A stretch of DNA of 64,000 bases, from contig NC_090736.1 in assembly GCF_036898095.1 (NCBI RefSeq), positions 15,600,960 to 15,664,959 of the forward strand, given 5' to 3'. The notes beneath the pieces are model-generated. The model did not search any database. It had not been told where the DNA came from and saw nothing but the letters and a program-made list of their open reading frames with translations. Of the stretch, positions 47,010 through 56,831 are shown piece after piece (positions within the stretch are counted from its first letter, which is position 1; each line of letters begins with the position of its first letter). The DNA comes from Palaemon carinicauda. Lineage: Eukaryota > Arthropoda > Malacostraca > Decapoda > Palaemonidae. The translations under genes and the position numbers were made by a program.

Positions 47010-48131
47010 TCAGGGGGCTTGAAGATGAAGTCCAGCGACCACAGCATCGAAAGCTCCCTGTAAGCCGAGGAGAGCATAGTAAGAGCTGAAGACAGAGTCG
47101 CTTCTCCAATTCATTCTGGACATGATTTCTTGTATCGATACTCCATTGTATAGCAGTCTTGATGAAGCTTGCCCCCTTATAGAGTGAAAATTCGTTGACT
47201 GTTTAGTTGCATTTGGGTCGGCTCTGAAAATGCACTCCCTAAAAAGTTGTCTCATTTTTTGTAGAGACATTATCTTGAAGTGTTCATCTAGCCATATGTG
47301 GTCTTTCCTGTCTATGTTTCTTTCCATACAGACTTTGTTGGTGTATTCCAAATAGAAGTTCAATTGTCTGACTGGACATATTTTTGGTCTGTTAGGAAGC
47401 TTCCTAAAGCTGATCTCTATTGGCGTGTAGTTGTTCTTTTGGTTTTTGGCCATGAAGGAAGGGTGGTTCCGTAAGACAATGTGTTCTGGGGTGAAGGTGC
47501 TCCTGGAAATGCTGAGATTGTTAAATTGATTAGCTCTTAAAGGGCAAGCTAAGGCTACTAGGAACAAGGTTTTCTGTGTCAGTAGTAAGGTAGAGTTATC
47601 TTTCGTGGTGTTGAGAAATGAAATTACTTTGTCTAGATCCCAGCCAGGGAACTGGTGAGAATTTCTAGGTTTCCTTCTATTAACTCCCGATATCATTGCT
47701 TTGACATATTTGTCCTCTGCAAGACAGTAACCTGGGAAATAGCCTGACAAGATAGGACCTAAAGCTGCTCTGTAGCTCTTCAGGGTGTTGTATGACAGAC
47801 CCTTGTCTATAAGGTGATTGAAAAATAAAATAATTGCTAACAGGGGAAATTTGTTGTCTCTTCCATACTCCTTGTGAATGAAACTTTTAAAAATGTTGTA
47901 TAGGTTTTCATACTTGTGCAAGGAGCTGTCCCTCAAGCTGACAGCAATTTTGGAGCAAACCTCAGGAGGAAAGACGTTAGGGAGCTGATCCTTTAAATTT
48001 TGAAGGCGATCAAAGTTGATTGGAGCTTTGCTGAGGGTGAGATACAATCCTTGAGAACTATCTGGTAGTCTTCGATCTTCACAATATATCGTTTGTGCTG
48101 CTTCGCGACTGACTTCACTAATGGAATCCAT
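47010..48131 (-). CDS. G tyrosine recombinase
   Basis: The 373-residue YR is intact. Its SAM-like domain covers about 55-150 (LHKYENLYNIFKSFI, TLKSYRAALGPILSGYF). Catalytic residues are R199 in CPLRANQF, H316-x-x-R319 in FHSIRG, W342 and Y351 or Y352 in FSSYYA. It overlaps RT/RH by about 140 nt in another frame, much less than in the other families. Sequence similarity to the other YRs here is low beyond the catalytic motifs. Confidence 0.88.
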   Translation of the reverse strand: MDSISEVSREAAQTIYCEDRRLPDSSQGLYLTLSKAPINFDRLQNLKDQLPNVFPPEVCSKIAVSLRDSSLHKYENLYNIFKSFIHKEYGRDNKFPLLAIILFFNHLIDKGLSYNTLKSYRAALGPILSGYFPGYCLAEDKYVKAMISGVNRRKPRNSHQFPGWDLDKVISFLNTTKDNSTLLLTQKTLFLVALACPLRANQFNNLSISRSTFTPEHIVLRNHPSFMAKNQKNNYTPIEISFRKLPNRPKICPVRQLNFYLEYTNKVCMERNIDRKDHIWLDEHFKIMSLQKMRQLFRECIFRADPNATKQSTNFHSIRGQASSRLLYNGVSIQEIMSRMNWRSDSVFSSYYALLGLQGAFDAVVAGLHLQAP

Positions 48132-49447
48132 GGTTCCGTCCCCTGCGATATGGTGCAGAAAAGCATATTATTATTGCATTCTTTATTGATTTTAAAAGCT
48201 ACTTTGTGTAGTAAGAATCCTGGTGGAAAGGCATAGAGGGGTGTTGATCCCTTCCAGCTAATCGTAAGTGCATTATTGCTGATGGCTTTTTGATTTGGAA
48301 GAGATGAACAGAACTTTTTGCACTTAGTATTGAAACCATTTGAGAACAGATCTATTTCTGGGGTGAAATTGAAGTCAGAGCAGATTAAGGAGAATAGACT
48401 GTCACTGAGGGAAGTTTCTGTGTGAATGGAACCCAGGTCCCTGGAAAGTGAGTCTGCGATGGTGTTACTTACTCCCCTGATCCATCTGGAATTTATCTGT
48501 ATGTTGTGATCCTTCATGGTACTAAGTATTTTCCTGACTAGTTCATGGGCTAACTTGTTTCTGATACTACCCTGTTTCTTTATCCAACAATTAGTAACCT
48601 TTGAATCAACATGTATTAAGACTACCTTGTTGTATAACCTTGTGATGAAGTGTTCCAAAGAATAGAAGCAAGCTAATAACTCTCTTACATTGATGTGAAG
48701 GGAGGATTCTTCATTTGTCCAAGTTCCATTTATTGAGAGCATATTACCCGCTATTACTAATGCACCTCCCCAACCCTGGTTGGAAGCGTCAGTGAAAAGT
48801 TCTGCATCTATCTGTGGTTTTGGAATGTTAATCTCTCTGTACATTTGTCTCTGTTCCCATGGCTTTAGGTATTTTTTGAAGGTGTGGGGAATGATTTTGT
48901 ACCCTGAATTAAAATAACTGTGGTACCTGTGGAGATATTTAAGATGGAATCTTCCCAAGCTTGTATAGGATGCACTAAAATTTAAAGCTCCGATTAACAT
49001 TTGATAGGAATGCAGGTCGGATTTAACAGAGTTGGAGAAAGCTTTGGCCAATTCGACACACTTCTCTATGTTTTTCCCACTGGGATTCATAGTTTTCTTA
49101 ATCATATTGTAATGCACTCCTAAAAATTCAATTCTTTGAGTCGGTTCAATTGTAGATTTTTTAAGTGAGATATTCCATCTTAAGTCTGACAAGATCTTAA
49201 TGACTAGCTGAATGTGATATTTACATTTTACATAATCTTTTGCTAATATGAGAATGTCATCAAGATAGTTGAATATTAAGATGTTATATGAGGTTCTAAT
49301 ATACTTGATCACTGTGTACATTATTTTTGAAAAAATATAAGGTGCTGTCTTTAGTCCAAAGGGTATCACAGTCCATTTGAACTTCCTTTTACCTAGTTTG
49401 AAGGTTAGAAATTTCTGGCTACTTGCATGTAATGGAATGTGCCAATA
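47993..49447 (-). pseudogene. G RT-RNase H, C-terminal segment (split by H)
   Basis: The segment begins in frame at the H border (WHIPLH) and reads FGLKTAPYIF, YLDDILILA (catalytic YLDD), LGVHYNMIKKTMNPSGK, then RNase H (FTDASNQGWGGALV, LHINVRELLACF, HVDSKVTNCW, IADSLSRD). There are no stops. Its N-terminal half is at 57102-58100. The split, not base mutation, is what disables this gene. Confidence 0.85.
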
Positions 49448-49746
49448 AAGGGATTTTGACGTAGGAAAAATCTATTTCTGGGCGAGGGACCTGTGCCGCC
49501 CAGTGAATAAGCTCCATTTAAGCACTTATTCTTAGGTAATTTACTGCTAAATATACCAGAGAAAAAATGTAAAGGAGTGCTAGGTTAACTAGCTCGCTCA
49601 CCTATTGGTGTCGGTATAAAATTGGGCGTATATTCCAGAGGTCCCGCACTATTTAGATTAATCCACGACAGAGAACCCCAATAGAGGAGAGCCGTTCAAC
49701 CTCACTCGGTACTACTACAATGCATCCGCTCAGAACCCAACTCCTT
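49448..49746 (+). repeat. H left inverted terminal repeat
   Basis: Inverse of 56832-57101, identical from GTGAATAAGCTCC to AACCCAACTCCTT. Only the outer ends differ. Confidence 0.9.
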
Positions 49747-49790
49747 AGCACCCAAAGTTTGGGGACTCCAAGGGAGAGGAGCTGGGAGGG

Positions 49791-49882
49791 TTCACTGGGC
49801 GGCACAGGTCCCTCGCCCAGAAATAGATTTTTCCTACGTCAAAATCCCTTTTCTGGGCTCGAACCTGTGCCGCCCAGTGAAT
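49791..49882 (+). repeat. H internal complementary region
   Basis: TTCACTGGGCGGCACAGG... (reverse complement of the left end, to CAAAATCCCTT) followed by TTCTGGGCTCGAACC (reverse complement of the right end). Confidence 0.9.
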
Positions 49883-50187
49883 CTATACAAGAGAAAAATG
49901 TCACCAAACTTGCAAAATAAAGGAAAAAACATAAGCGTAAGAGAAATACAGGATGCTTTAATCAGAGATGAGTACCAAAAAACAATTATAAGGGTATCTT
50001 AAATATGAACATAAATCCAATAAGGTAGGTATAATAATGCCGTGAGTGATAATATATACAGATACTCAGGAGCATAAAAATTTACAAATATAATAACAGT
50101 ATTCAGGTGCGAGACCAACGAATACAATAGGGTATAAATGAGGCAGGTAAGAGGGAGAGATAAAGAGTCAAGGCATTAACCTGTGAG

Positions 50188-52941
50188 TTACTCGGGAGTA
50201 ACTACGCTCCCTGCGGCTACTGTAGAAAATTTTAGGGCTTCCAAATGTTTAAGGTAGTGTTTCTTGAACACTGACGGTGATTTCCACCCTGTATACCTGG
50301 AAAGGTCTGTAAAATTCATGTGGTGAAAGAAGTTCACCGAGGTGGCAACCGCCCTGATATCATGTGCAAGAGGAAAAGAGTCAGGGTTAGCTTGTTTAAT
50401 AAAATACAAAATTTGTTGCCTGATCCCTTTAATAGTAATGGTACCGCCTTGTTCTCTAACGAATAGAGGCCCCGAGGAGTTAGAGGAGGTCCGGGATAGA
50501 TAAGACCTAAGAGTAGTGACAGGGCACAGCGACGGATCTTGCGTGAGGGGAACAATTTTCCAGGAGGTCCATCTGTTTTGAGGGTCTTCATTCTTAGCCA
50601 AAAAGAATTTGTTAGGAGAAAGAAGGACCTCTCCTGAAGGCAGAAAGTCAATATGACCCGGGTCTCTCGACAAGGCTGCCAATTCAGAAATTCTTGCCCC
50701 GGAAGCCAAGCTCACTAGGAAAAGTGTTTTCCTGAGAAGGGGCATGTAATCACAAGAACTGTTAATGGTATCAGAAGCCAATTTGAGTACGTCATTAAGG
50801 AACCAGGTCACCGGGGTAGGACGAGTAACCGGTTTCAGTCTGGCACAAGCTTTCGGAATTGAAGCTAACAAAGAGTCGGTTAAGTCTATGTTAAAACCCA
50901 CTAGGAAGATCTTTTTCAGAGCCGATTTAATAGTGGTGATAGTATTGGCTGCCAGACCTGATTCTAATAAAGATCTAAAGAAAGTGACTGTAAGGTTCAA
51001 GTTCATACAGTTCACGTCTGAGTCTATTAAAAATTTTGCCAACTTTTTAACTGCAGAGTCATACTGACGGATGGTGGAATCCCGTTTATCTGATTCTAGG
51101 AACAAGGTGTTTTGAGGATCAATATTGGCACCATGCATAGCCGCAAACTTCATAAAGTCCATAAAGTTAGGGCGCTCTGAATGTTTGAGAAAGCGTACAC
51201 AACGCGTGTTTGTACTATCTGAGACAGAACCGGATTGGGTATCGGGTGAGGGTATAGTCTCAACTCCCGCAGGAGAGGATACCAGTTGCTCTTGGGCCAG
51301 TTGGGTGCGACCAAGGCTACTTGTCCCTTGAAGGATCTCAGTTTGTCTAGAACTTTCAGCAAAAGATTCACCGGGGGAAAGAGATAAATCTTTTCCCAGT
51401 TGTCCCAATTCTGTGACATGGCGTCTGTGGCGTAAGCCTGAGGGTCTAGATTGGGAGCCACATATACTCTCAATTTGTGGTTGGATTCCGTGGCGAAGAG
51501 GTCCACTTGGAGACCGGGAACCTGAGAGAGAATCCACCGAAATGACTTTAGATCGAGTGACCATTCCGATTCTAGAGGGGAGGTCCGGGACAGGGCGTCT
51601 GCCACTACATTCCGGACTCCCGCCAGGTGGACAGCTGAAAGATGCCAACGGTTCGAGGCTGCTAGGGAGAATATGGCTATTAGAACATGGTTCAGAGGCC
51701 CTGACTTTGACCCGCCTCTGTTGAGGCAGCGGACCACCACTTCGCTGTCGAGGACCAGACGAAGGTGTTGTTTCTTGGGAAGAGCGAGACGTTTCAGGGT
51801 TAGAAGAACTGCCATGGCCTCTAGCACATTGATGTGAAAATGGCGGAACAAGGGAGTCCAAAGACCTTGAACTTTCTTGAGCTGAGAATAGCCGCCCCAA
51901 CCTGATAGGGATGCGTCTGTGTGAATGATTAATTCCGGGGGCGGAAATCGAAGGGGAACTGACTTTGACAGACTGTTTGCTCTTGTCCAAGGAAGAAGTC
52001 TTTCCCGTAGAATGGGAGGAAGGCGGACTTTCCTGTCCCGGAGCTTCCGGTTCGCCCTCGAACGCCAGACACGATTGATATCTTTCAATTTTGCCTTCAG
52101 AAGAAGATCCGTCACTGAGGCAAACTGAAGGGAACCCAGAATCTTCTCTTGAAGCCGTCTGGAACTTACTTTGTCTTTGAGAAAGCGTTTGGTGTTTCTT
52201 GCAATCTCTAACCTCTTGGGTCTGGGAAGACACAGAGTATGAGATATAAGATCCCATTGCAGGCCGAGCCATTGGAACTTCGATTTTGGAAGAAGACGGG
52301 ACTTCTTGAAGTTGATCTGGAAGCCTAGAGATTGAAGATAATGGATGACTTTGTGAGTGGCTTTTAGGCAATTTTGGGAGGTGTCTGACCAAATGAGCCA
52401 GTCGTCCAGATAGGCTACTACTTGAATCCCTTGATTCCTGAGTTCCTGAACAGCGACTTCTGCTAGCTTTGTGAAGATCCTTGGGGCAATGTTGAGCCCG
52501 AAAGGCATCACCTTGAAGGAGTAACTTTTGTCCCCTAAGCGAAAGCCTAGGTACGGACGGAAGTGTCTCGCTATCGGGACGTGATAGTAGGCGTCTGTAA
52601 GATCGATAGAGGTGGTGACGGCCCCACGGGGAAGTAAGGTCCGCACCTGCGAGACGGTAAGCATTCGAAACTTGTCGCATTGAATGGACAAGTTGAGAAG
52701 GGATAGATCTAGAATCACTCTTCTCTTGTCTGAATCCTTCTTCGGAACACTGAACAGCCGACCTTGAAACTTCAGATGTTTCGTTTCTTGTATGGCATTC
52801 TTTTGTAAAAGTTCCTGGACAAATTCGACCAGGTCCGGAGTGGAATGTTGACGAAATTTGTTCGGAGGAGGAGGTCCTTGAATCCAACTCCACCCTAGTC
52901 CCTTGGAGATGATACTGAACGCCCAGGGACTGAACCTCCAT
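50188..52941 (-). CDS. H tyrosine recombinase (long overlapping frame)
   Basis: 917-codon open frame. The YR proper begins near residue 594 at MDFMKFAAMHG, the same Met that starts the B YR, and that is the likelier functional start. Catalytic residues are R in GARISEL (about 750), H860-x-x-R863 (AHDIRAVATS), W in TGWKSP (about 886) and Y896 (KKHYLK). Upstream residues overlap RT/RNase H (51150-52941) in another frame. No stop or shift. Confidence 0.88.
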   Translation of the reverse strand: MEVQSLGVQYHLQGTRVELDSRTSSSEQISSTFHSGPGRICPGTFTKECHTRNETSEVSRSAVQCSEEGFRQEKSDSRSIPSQLVHSMRQVSNAYRLAGADLTSPWGRHHLYRSYRRLLSRPDSETLPSVPRLSLRGQKLLLQGDAFRAQHCPKDLHKASRSRCSGTQESRDSSSSLSGRLAHLVRHLPKLPKSHSQSHPLSSISRLPDQLQEVPSSSKIEVPMARPAMGSYISYSVSSQTQEVRDCKKHQTLSQRQSKFQTASREDSGFPSVCLSDGSSSEGKIERYQSCLAFEGEPEAPGQESPPSSHSTGKTSSLDKSKQSVKVSSPSISAPGINHSHRRIPIRLGRLFSAQESSRSLDSLVPPFSHQCARGHGSSSNPETSRSSQETTPSSGPRQRSGGPLPQQRRVKVRASEPCSNSHILPSSLEPLASFSCPPGGSPECSGRRPVPDLPSRIGMVTRSKVISVDSLSGSRSPSGPLRHGIQPQIESICGSQSRPSGLRHRRHVTELGQLGKDLSLSPGESFAESSRQTEILQGTSSLGRTQLAQEQLVSSPAGVETIPSPDTQSGSVSDSTNTRCVRFLKHSERPNFMDFMKFAAMHGANIDPQNTLFLESDKRDSTIRQYDSAVKKLAKFLIDSDVNCMNLNLTVTFFRSLLESGLAANTITTIKSALKKIFLVGFNIDLTDSLLASIPKACARLKPVTRPTPVTWFLNDVLKLASDTINSSCDYMPLLRKTLFLVSLASGARISELAALSRDPGHIDFLPSGEVLLSPNKFFLAKNEDPQNRWTSWKIVPLTQDPSLCPVTTLRSYLSRTSSNSSGPLFVREQGGTITIKGIRQQILYFIKQANPDSFPLAHDIRAVATSVNFFHHMNFTDLSRYTGWKSPSVFKKHYLKHLEALKFSTVAAGSVVTPE

Positions 52942-53366
52942 TTGTTGCGGAAGGCATAGAGCCTCCCCCCTACCTGCTGCACCTCAGTATTGGTTTGAGG
53001 AGTTGCCTCCACGTCCGCCTCGGAAGTTCTTTCCTCTGCGAAAGGCTCTTCCCCTGCCTTTGTTCTGGTTAGAGCCACGGTGGTAGCCTCTACCTCTACC
53101 ATAACTCTGGGAAGAGCTATGAGCCTCGTAGGACTGGTTAAAGGCAGGGGAAGTGGCGGAGGCACCAGAAAGCTGGCTCTTAGGTAGCAGAACGGTGACA
53201 TAGTCATCCGAAGGAGCCCGAGAGGTGGAAGGCTGTGCAGGGGCAACAGAAGATGGAGGAAGAGGCAGCCGGAAGTTGGATGAAGCACTCTGTTGTTGCC
53301 TGAACTGGGTGGAGGTATATGGTCTAAGCTTCTTCCTACCCCGGGCTTGATAATTTGCGGGGTCAT
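51150..53366 (-). CDS. H reverse transcriptase-RNase H
   Basis: The frame is intact at 738 codons. RT: GRLFSVPKKDSDKRRVILDL near 202-221, motif A D255 and D258 (SIDLTDAYYHVP), FGLNIAPRIF near 289-298, YLDDW 319-323. RNase H: HTDASLSGWGGYSQ, HINVLEAMAVLLTLK, VLDSEVVVRCL and NVVADALSRTS. The first 125 or so residues overlap gag (52984-53366) in another frame and are low complexity, so the true start may be downstream. It is the reference that reveals the frameshift in B. Confidence 0.9.
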   Translation of the reverse strand: MTPQIIKPGVGRSLDHIPPPSSGNNRVLHPTSGCLFLHLLLPLHSLPPLGLLRMTMSPFCYLRASFLVPPPLPLPLTSPTRLIALPRVMVEVEATTVALTRTKAGEEPFAEERTSEADVEATPQTNTEVQQVGGRLYAFRNKWRFSPWAFSIISKGLGWSWIQGPPPPNKFRQHSTPDLVEFVQELLQKNAIQETKHLKFQGRLFSVPKKDSDKRRVILDLSLLNLSIQCDKFRMLTVSQVRTLLPRGAVTTSIDLTDAYYHVPIARHFRPYLGFRLGDKSYSFKVMPFGLNIAPRIFTKLAEVAVQELRNQGIQVVAYLDDWLIWSDTSQNCLKATHKVIHYLQSLGFQINFKKSRLLPKSKFQWLGLQWDLISHTLCLPRPKRLEIARNTKRFLKDKVSSRRLQEKILGSLQFASVTDLLLKAKLKDINRVWRSRANRKLRDRKVRLPPILRERLLPWTRANSLSKSVPLRFPPPELIIHTDASLSGWGGYSQLKKVQGLWTPLFRHFHINVLEAMAVLLTLKRLALPKKQHLRLVLDSEVVVRCLNRGGSKSGPLNHVLIAIFSLAASNRWHLSAVHLAGVRNVVADALSRTSPLESEWSLDLKSFRWILSQVPGLQVDLFATESNHKLRVYVAPNLDPQAYATDAMSQNWDNWEKIYLFPPVNLLLKVLDKLRSFKGQVALVAPNWPKSNWYPLLRELRLYPHPIPNPVLSQIVQTRVVYAFSNIQSALTLWTL

Positions 53367-55059
53367 ACTTGCGTTTAGGGGTCAAACCCCAACGGGCTTT
53401 AAGGCTCTGATTAACCCTAGTGGCCTCCGCCAAGACTTCCTCTACGAGATCCTCGGGGAAGAGATTTGAACCCCAACAGGAGGACCGGATGAGTTTATTA
53501 GGTTCATGCCTAATCGTCGCCTCAGCTAGAACATGCTTGCGACATCTGCGTTTAGCAGTAGCAAAGTCATATAAGTCATAATATAACGACTGTAGCGTAG
53601 CCTTGTTGAGAGACTTAAAAATACTCTCCGTATCGTAAGTCAAGGCTATCGACTCCGTGGATGTGGCCAGGTTTAGAGTACGGCCCACACGTAGGCGGGA
53701 ATCATATTCCTGTTTAATGAGAGATTCCGGGAGACGGGGAAGCTTCTCACTAAACAAGACTGAGGCACAGTCTGCTGCAAGCTTGCCGGAGGTAAAGGTG
53801 GTATGGACGTTGTCCCAACACTCAATACCTGAGGGAAGAAGGAGGGAGATTGGATCCACCTCTCGGATGGGAGGCAAGGGCTTCTCCTCCAGAGCATATT
53901 GAAAGGCAAGCTCTGCCACCTTATTGACGCATGGAGTCAAGGTGTTCTTGTCCATTAAGAACATCGTAAAGGAGCTTTTATGAGGCGTCAGCATGGTGTT
54001 AGTGCAGCCGATGTCATTCAAAAATCTGGCCCAAACAGATTGGGCTTGCTCCTTCGGGAAGATGACCGTCTCTTTGGGGACCTTGTCTAATCGGACTAAA
54101 GCTTCCTCGGTAAGTCTGGCATAACCATGAAATGGAAATGCCAGACCCGGAGGAAAGAATTCAAAGTCCTCTAGAGGGCGAGTGCCAAGGCCCTCCAGAG
54201 TCAACATTCCGTCTGAGAACGGGGAATGAAGAGCCATCCGCCAGGGGTTGTTCTTGGCAAACGGCGGGAGCTTAGAGGCATCCGGTATGAGAGAGCTTTG
54301 GACTCTCTCCGGAGCTCCTTGCTCTAAAGCCCCAATTCTCTGACCGAAGTTAGAGAACATCGTGTCCATCCTCGACTGCATCTCCGAAACCAACTTTTCC
54401 TGCATCTCCGACACGATGCGAAGCATAGCTGATTCGGAAAGGCCCGGGCTAGCAGCAGGAGGGGCGGAAGGAACTCCCGGGTCGTGAGACTTAGAGGAGG
54501 AACCAGAGGTCTTTGAAGACGGGTTTGTACCAGGTTTAGAGCCATGAGAAGTCTTGTGAGGCTTGCGAGCTTTGGGTAAGGTCCTTGAAGTAGACTTATC
54601 CTTAGGGGGAACCGGGTATGAACGTTGAGACGAATCACGGTCCCCAGAAAATCCAAGAAAGGAAGAGCGATCAGAAGAAGAAGAAAGAGCGGGGCTGAGG
54701 ATAGGAATCTCAGCGCCGGACACACCTGCCTCACTTACCACCCTACCTGTATCCGGCTCGTCTAGCAACATTGGTTCGACGTCCAGGTTCATGGAGGCAA
54801 CATTGTCCTCCAGACCTCCGGGGGCGTCCGATGGATCTTGCTCTGGGTCGATGAGACCCGTTATAGTGGCATCAATGTGGGCAATGATGGGAGCTGCCAC
54901 ATGCCTAGCCACAGCAGCTGAAGACTTGGCGTTGGGGTAAACCATGGTGCAGTAGTCCTCAGATAGGACGTACGGCCGCTTAGACTTTACATTCCGGGCA
55001 AAACCACCAACCCACACCTTCAGTGTGGCCCGAGCCGCAGACTTTTGCTCCGGGGATGC
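52984..55059 (-). CDS. H gag, main exon
   Basis: Opens at a 3' splice site (ATTTCAG|GCATCC, exon start 55059) and ends at 52984, about 691 codons. From the internal Met at 55017 it matches B: acidic N-terminus, Ser/Lys/Pro-rich linker (SKTSGSSSKSHDPG), a heptad-like segment near 200-230 (MLRIVSEMQEKLVSEMQSRM), core KVPKETVIFPKEQAQSVWAR, SEKLPRLPESLIKQEYDSR, and RG-rich tail (GRGRGYHRGSNQNKGRGR). It joins the Cys/His exon in phase 0. Confidence 0.83.
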   Translation of the reverse strand, partial: ASPEQKSAARATLKVWVGGFARNVKSKRPYVLSEDYCTMVYPNAKSSAAVARHVAAPIIAHIDATITGLIDPEQDPSDAPGGLEDNVASMNLDVEPMLLDEPDTGRVVSEAGVSGAEIPILSPALSSSSDRSSFLGFSGDRDSSQRSYPVPPKDKSTSRTLPKARKPHKTSHGSKPGTNPSSKTSGSSSKSHDPGVPSAPPAASPGLSESAMLRIVSEMQEKLVSEMQSRMDTMFSNFGQRIGALEQGAPERVQSSLIPDASKLPPFAKNNPWRMALHSPFSDGMLTLEGLGTRPLEDFEFFPPGLAFPFHGYARLTEEALVRLDKVPKETVIFPKEQAQSVWARFLNDIGCTNTMLTPHKSSFTMFLMDKNTLTPCVNKVAELAFQYALEEKPLPPIREVDPISLLLPSGIECWDNVHTTFTSGKLAADCASVLFSEKLPRLPESLIKQEYDSRLRVGRTLNLATSTESIALTYDTESIFKSLNKATLQSLYYDLYDFATAKRRCRKHVLAEATIRHEPNKLIRSSCWGSNLFPEDLVEEVLAEATRVNQSLKARWGLTPKRKYDPANYQARGRKKLRPYTSTQFRQQQSASSNFRLPLPPSSVAPAQPSTSRAPSDDYVTVLLPKSQLSGASATSPAFNQSYEAHSSSQSYGRGRGYHRGSNQNKGRGRAFRRGKNFRGGRGGNSSNQY

Positions 55060-55171
55060 CTGAAATAATAGTGGGAATTATAAAAGGGAAACTCCCAATG
55101 GTCCTTCAAGACCATAGATATCTTACTAATAGTAAATAAAATAAGAAGGCAATATAGCCAACGGGACTCAC
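55060..55171 (-). other. Predicted intron in H gag
   Basis: The 112-bp minus-strand intron has donor CTCG|GTGAGTCCC (55172/55171) and acceptor TATTTCAG|GCA (55060/55059). Position and phase match the B intron at 16611-16744. Confidence 0.72.
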
Positions 55172-55342
55172 CGAGTCAGAACCAAGGGTAGTGATGAGGT
55201 CGAAGCAAATCACACAGTTATCCGGGTGCCATACCACAACGTCTTCCAGTTGAACCCCACAAGGGGCGTGAGATCGGCAGACGGAGTGGCCACAAGGCTG
55301 GTGCAGAACAGCTGCACAGGCCGGCGTCAGACAATGCACCAT
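55172..55342 (-). CDS. H gag upstream exon: Cys/His-rich domain
   Basis: 57 codons between an acceptor (CTTTTTACAG) and the donor GTGAGT. The first codon is ATG, so translation may start here. Ligands C4, C9, H19, C22, H25, C28, C43, C46 match the B exon in spacing up to C28. Probably a zinc-binding module, as at the start of gag in A, C and E. Confidence 0.7.
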
Positions 55343-55377
55343 CTGTAAAAAGAATAGTATATGAGAAACTGTAATTC

Positions 55378-55563
55378 TCTTAATTAGGGGCGGGTCTGGA
55401 GGACCCGGGCCTAACATAGGTCTAACACAAGATTAGAGCCTAACTACTATTCTATAAGTGGCCTAACATAGGTCTAACACAAGAATAGAGTTTAACTATA
55501 CTATTCTTTTAAGTAGGGCCTAAAATAGGTCTAACACAAGATTAGACTGTAAAAAATAAAATA

Positions 55564-55620
<57 letters not shown>

Positions 55621-55760
55621 GGGCGGGTCCGGAGGACCCGGGCCTAACATAGGTCTAACGCAAGGTTAGAGCTTAACTATAATATTCTTACATAGGGGCG
55701 GGACCGGGGGTCCCGGGCCTAAACATAAGTCTAACTTGAAACTAAAGTATAGCCATCCAT
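55378..55760 (-). repeat. Leader repeats and poly-T tract of H
   Basis: Five copies of a CCTAACATAGGTCTAAC unit (near 55411, 55462, 55518, 55643 and 55725). Three are preceded by a GC hairpin of the type GGGTCCGGAGGACCC. They are interrupted by an uninterrupted T-run of about 50 (55567-55618). The array lies between the Cys/His exon and the right ITR, the same place as the unrelated 91-bp array in B. Confidence 0.75.
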
Positions 55761-56831
55761 TCCGGTCAAGCCGGGAGCATAAAAAAGGATGCAAAAACAA
55801 GGAATTAAGACACATAGTGTCTGATTTCCCGGGGTGGGGTAGACCCCGGGCCGGGAAATAAAGGTATATTCAATACCAATTCCTTTAGGGACTCCGGGGT
55901 AGTGATCTGTCATATATAATCATCATAGGAAATGTTATAAAATAATAGGGGGGCGGAACTGTAACTAAGAACTGCCAATCGAACCCGGAGGGTTTCGTAT
56001 AACATAAGCCAGAATGAAAAGTGAATATAAAATAGGGTACACCGGGATCCAACTCTGTAGACCGGTGGCCAACCAGACTAGACAGAGACTAAACCGCTGG
56101 GCCACCCGGAGGACAAAGTCCATAAACACTTAACTACCCCCTCTAAAAGGAGGGAAGGCAACGGTCCCTTAGTGGAGGGGGGAGAAGCCTAGCCTCCCAC
56201 CTAGCTAGAGGGGGAGCGTGGGGGAGGATCACGTGATACGAGGCAGCAGGGCTACCAACTGACGATCCCCAATCAGACAGATCAAACGGAGTAATGGCAC
56301 AAATATTCATTATAATAATAATAATAGCGTTAAATATATGAATAAACACATAGAAAATTTTTGGGCAAGGCATGCAACATAAATAATTAAATCACAAAAG
56401 ACACACCTGATGGCTAAAATAACATTGCCGCCTTAGCACGGTCGGCAGCCATAGCGATACGTAAATGATATCGGCCCAAAATTTGAACCACGAGGATTCT
56501 AAACGCTAAATAATGAATATTCACAATAACAAATAATATTTGATAATAAAAATAATACACATAGTAACACCGCAAGTGAAAATTAAAAGCTCTCAAAAAC
56601 AGGAGTACCAACTGTAGTGAAATCAAGCAAGATCGGTATGAACGAAGAGAATAAACTCCTATAATATAAATATTAAACGATCTAGGTTGCTCAAAACACA
56701 GTAAAATCCAGCTTGGTACTTAACTTAGACGGTGTCTCCTGGGAAACCGACGAAGAAGCCATAATTCACTAGAAAATATCCAAAAGCGAGAGCACCAGAA
56801 AAAAAGCGGGTTACTTTGAACGTTGTGCTAA
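55761..56831 (-). other. H leader, no gene
   Basis: Leader sequence with a GC palindrome (CCCGGGGTGGGGTAGACCCC near 55828) and no conserved ORF. The 5' end of the spliced transcript should lie here or in the right ITR. Confidence 0.5.
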
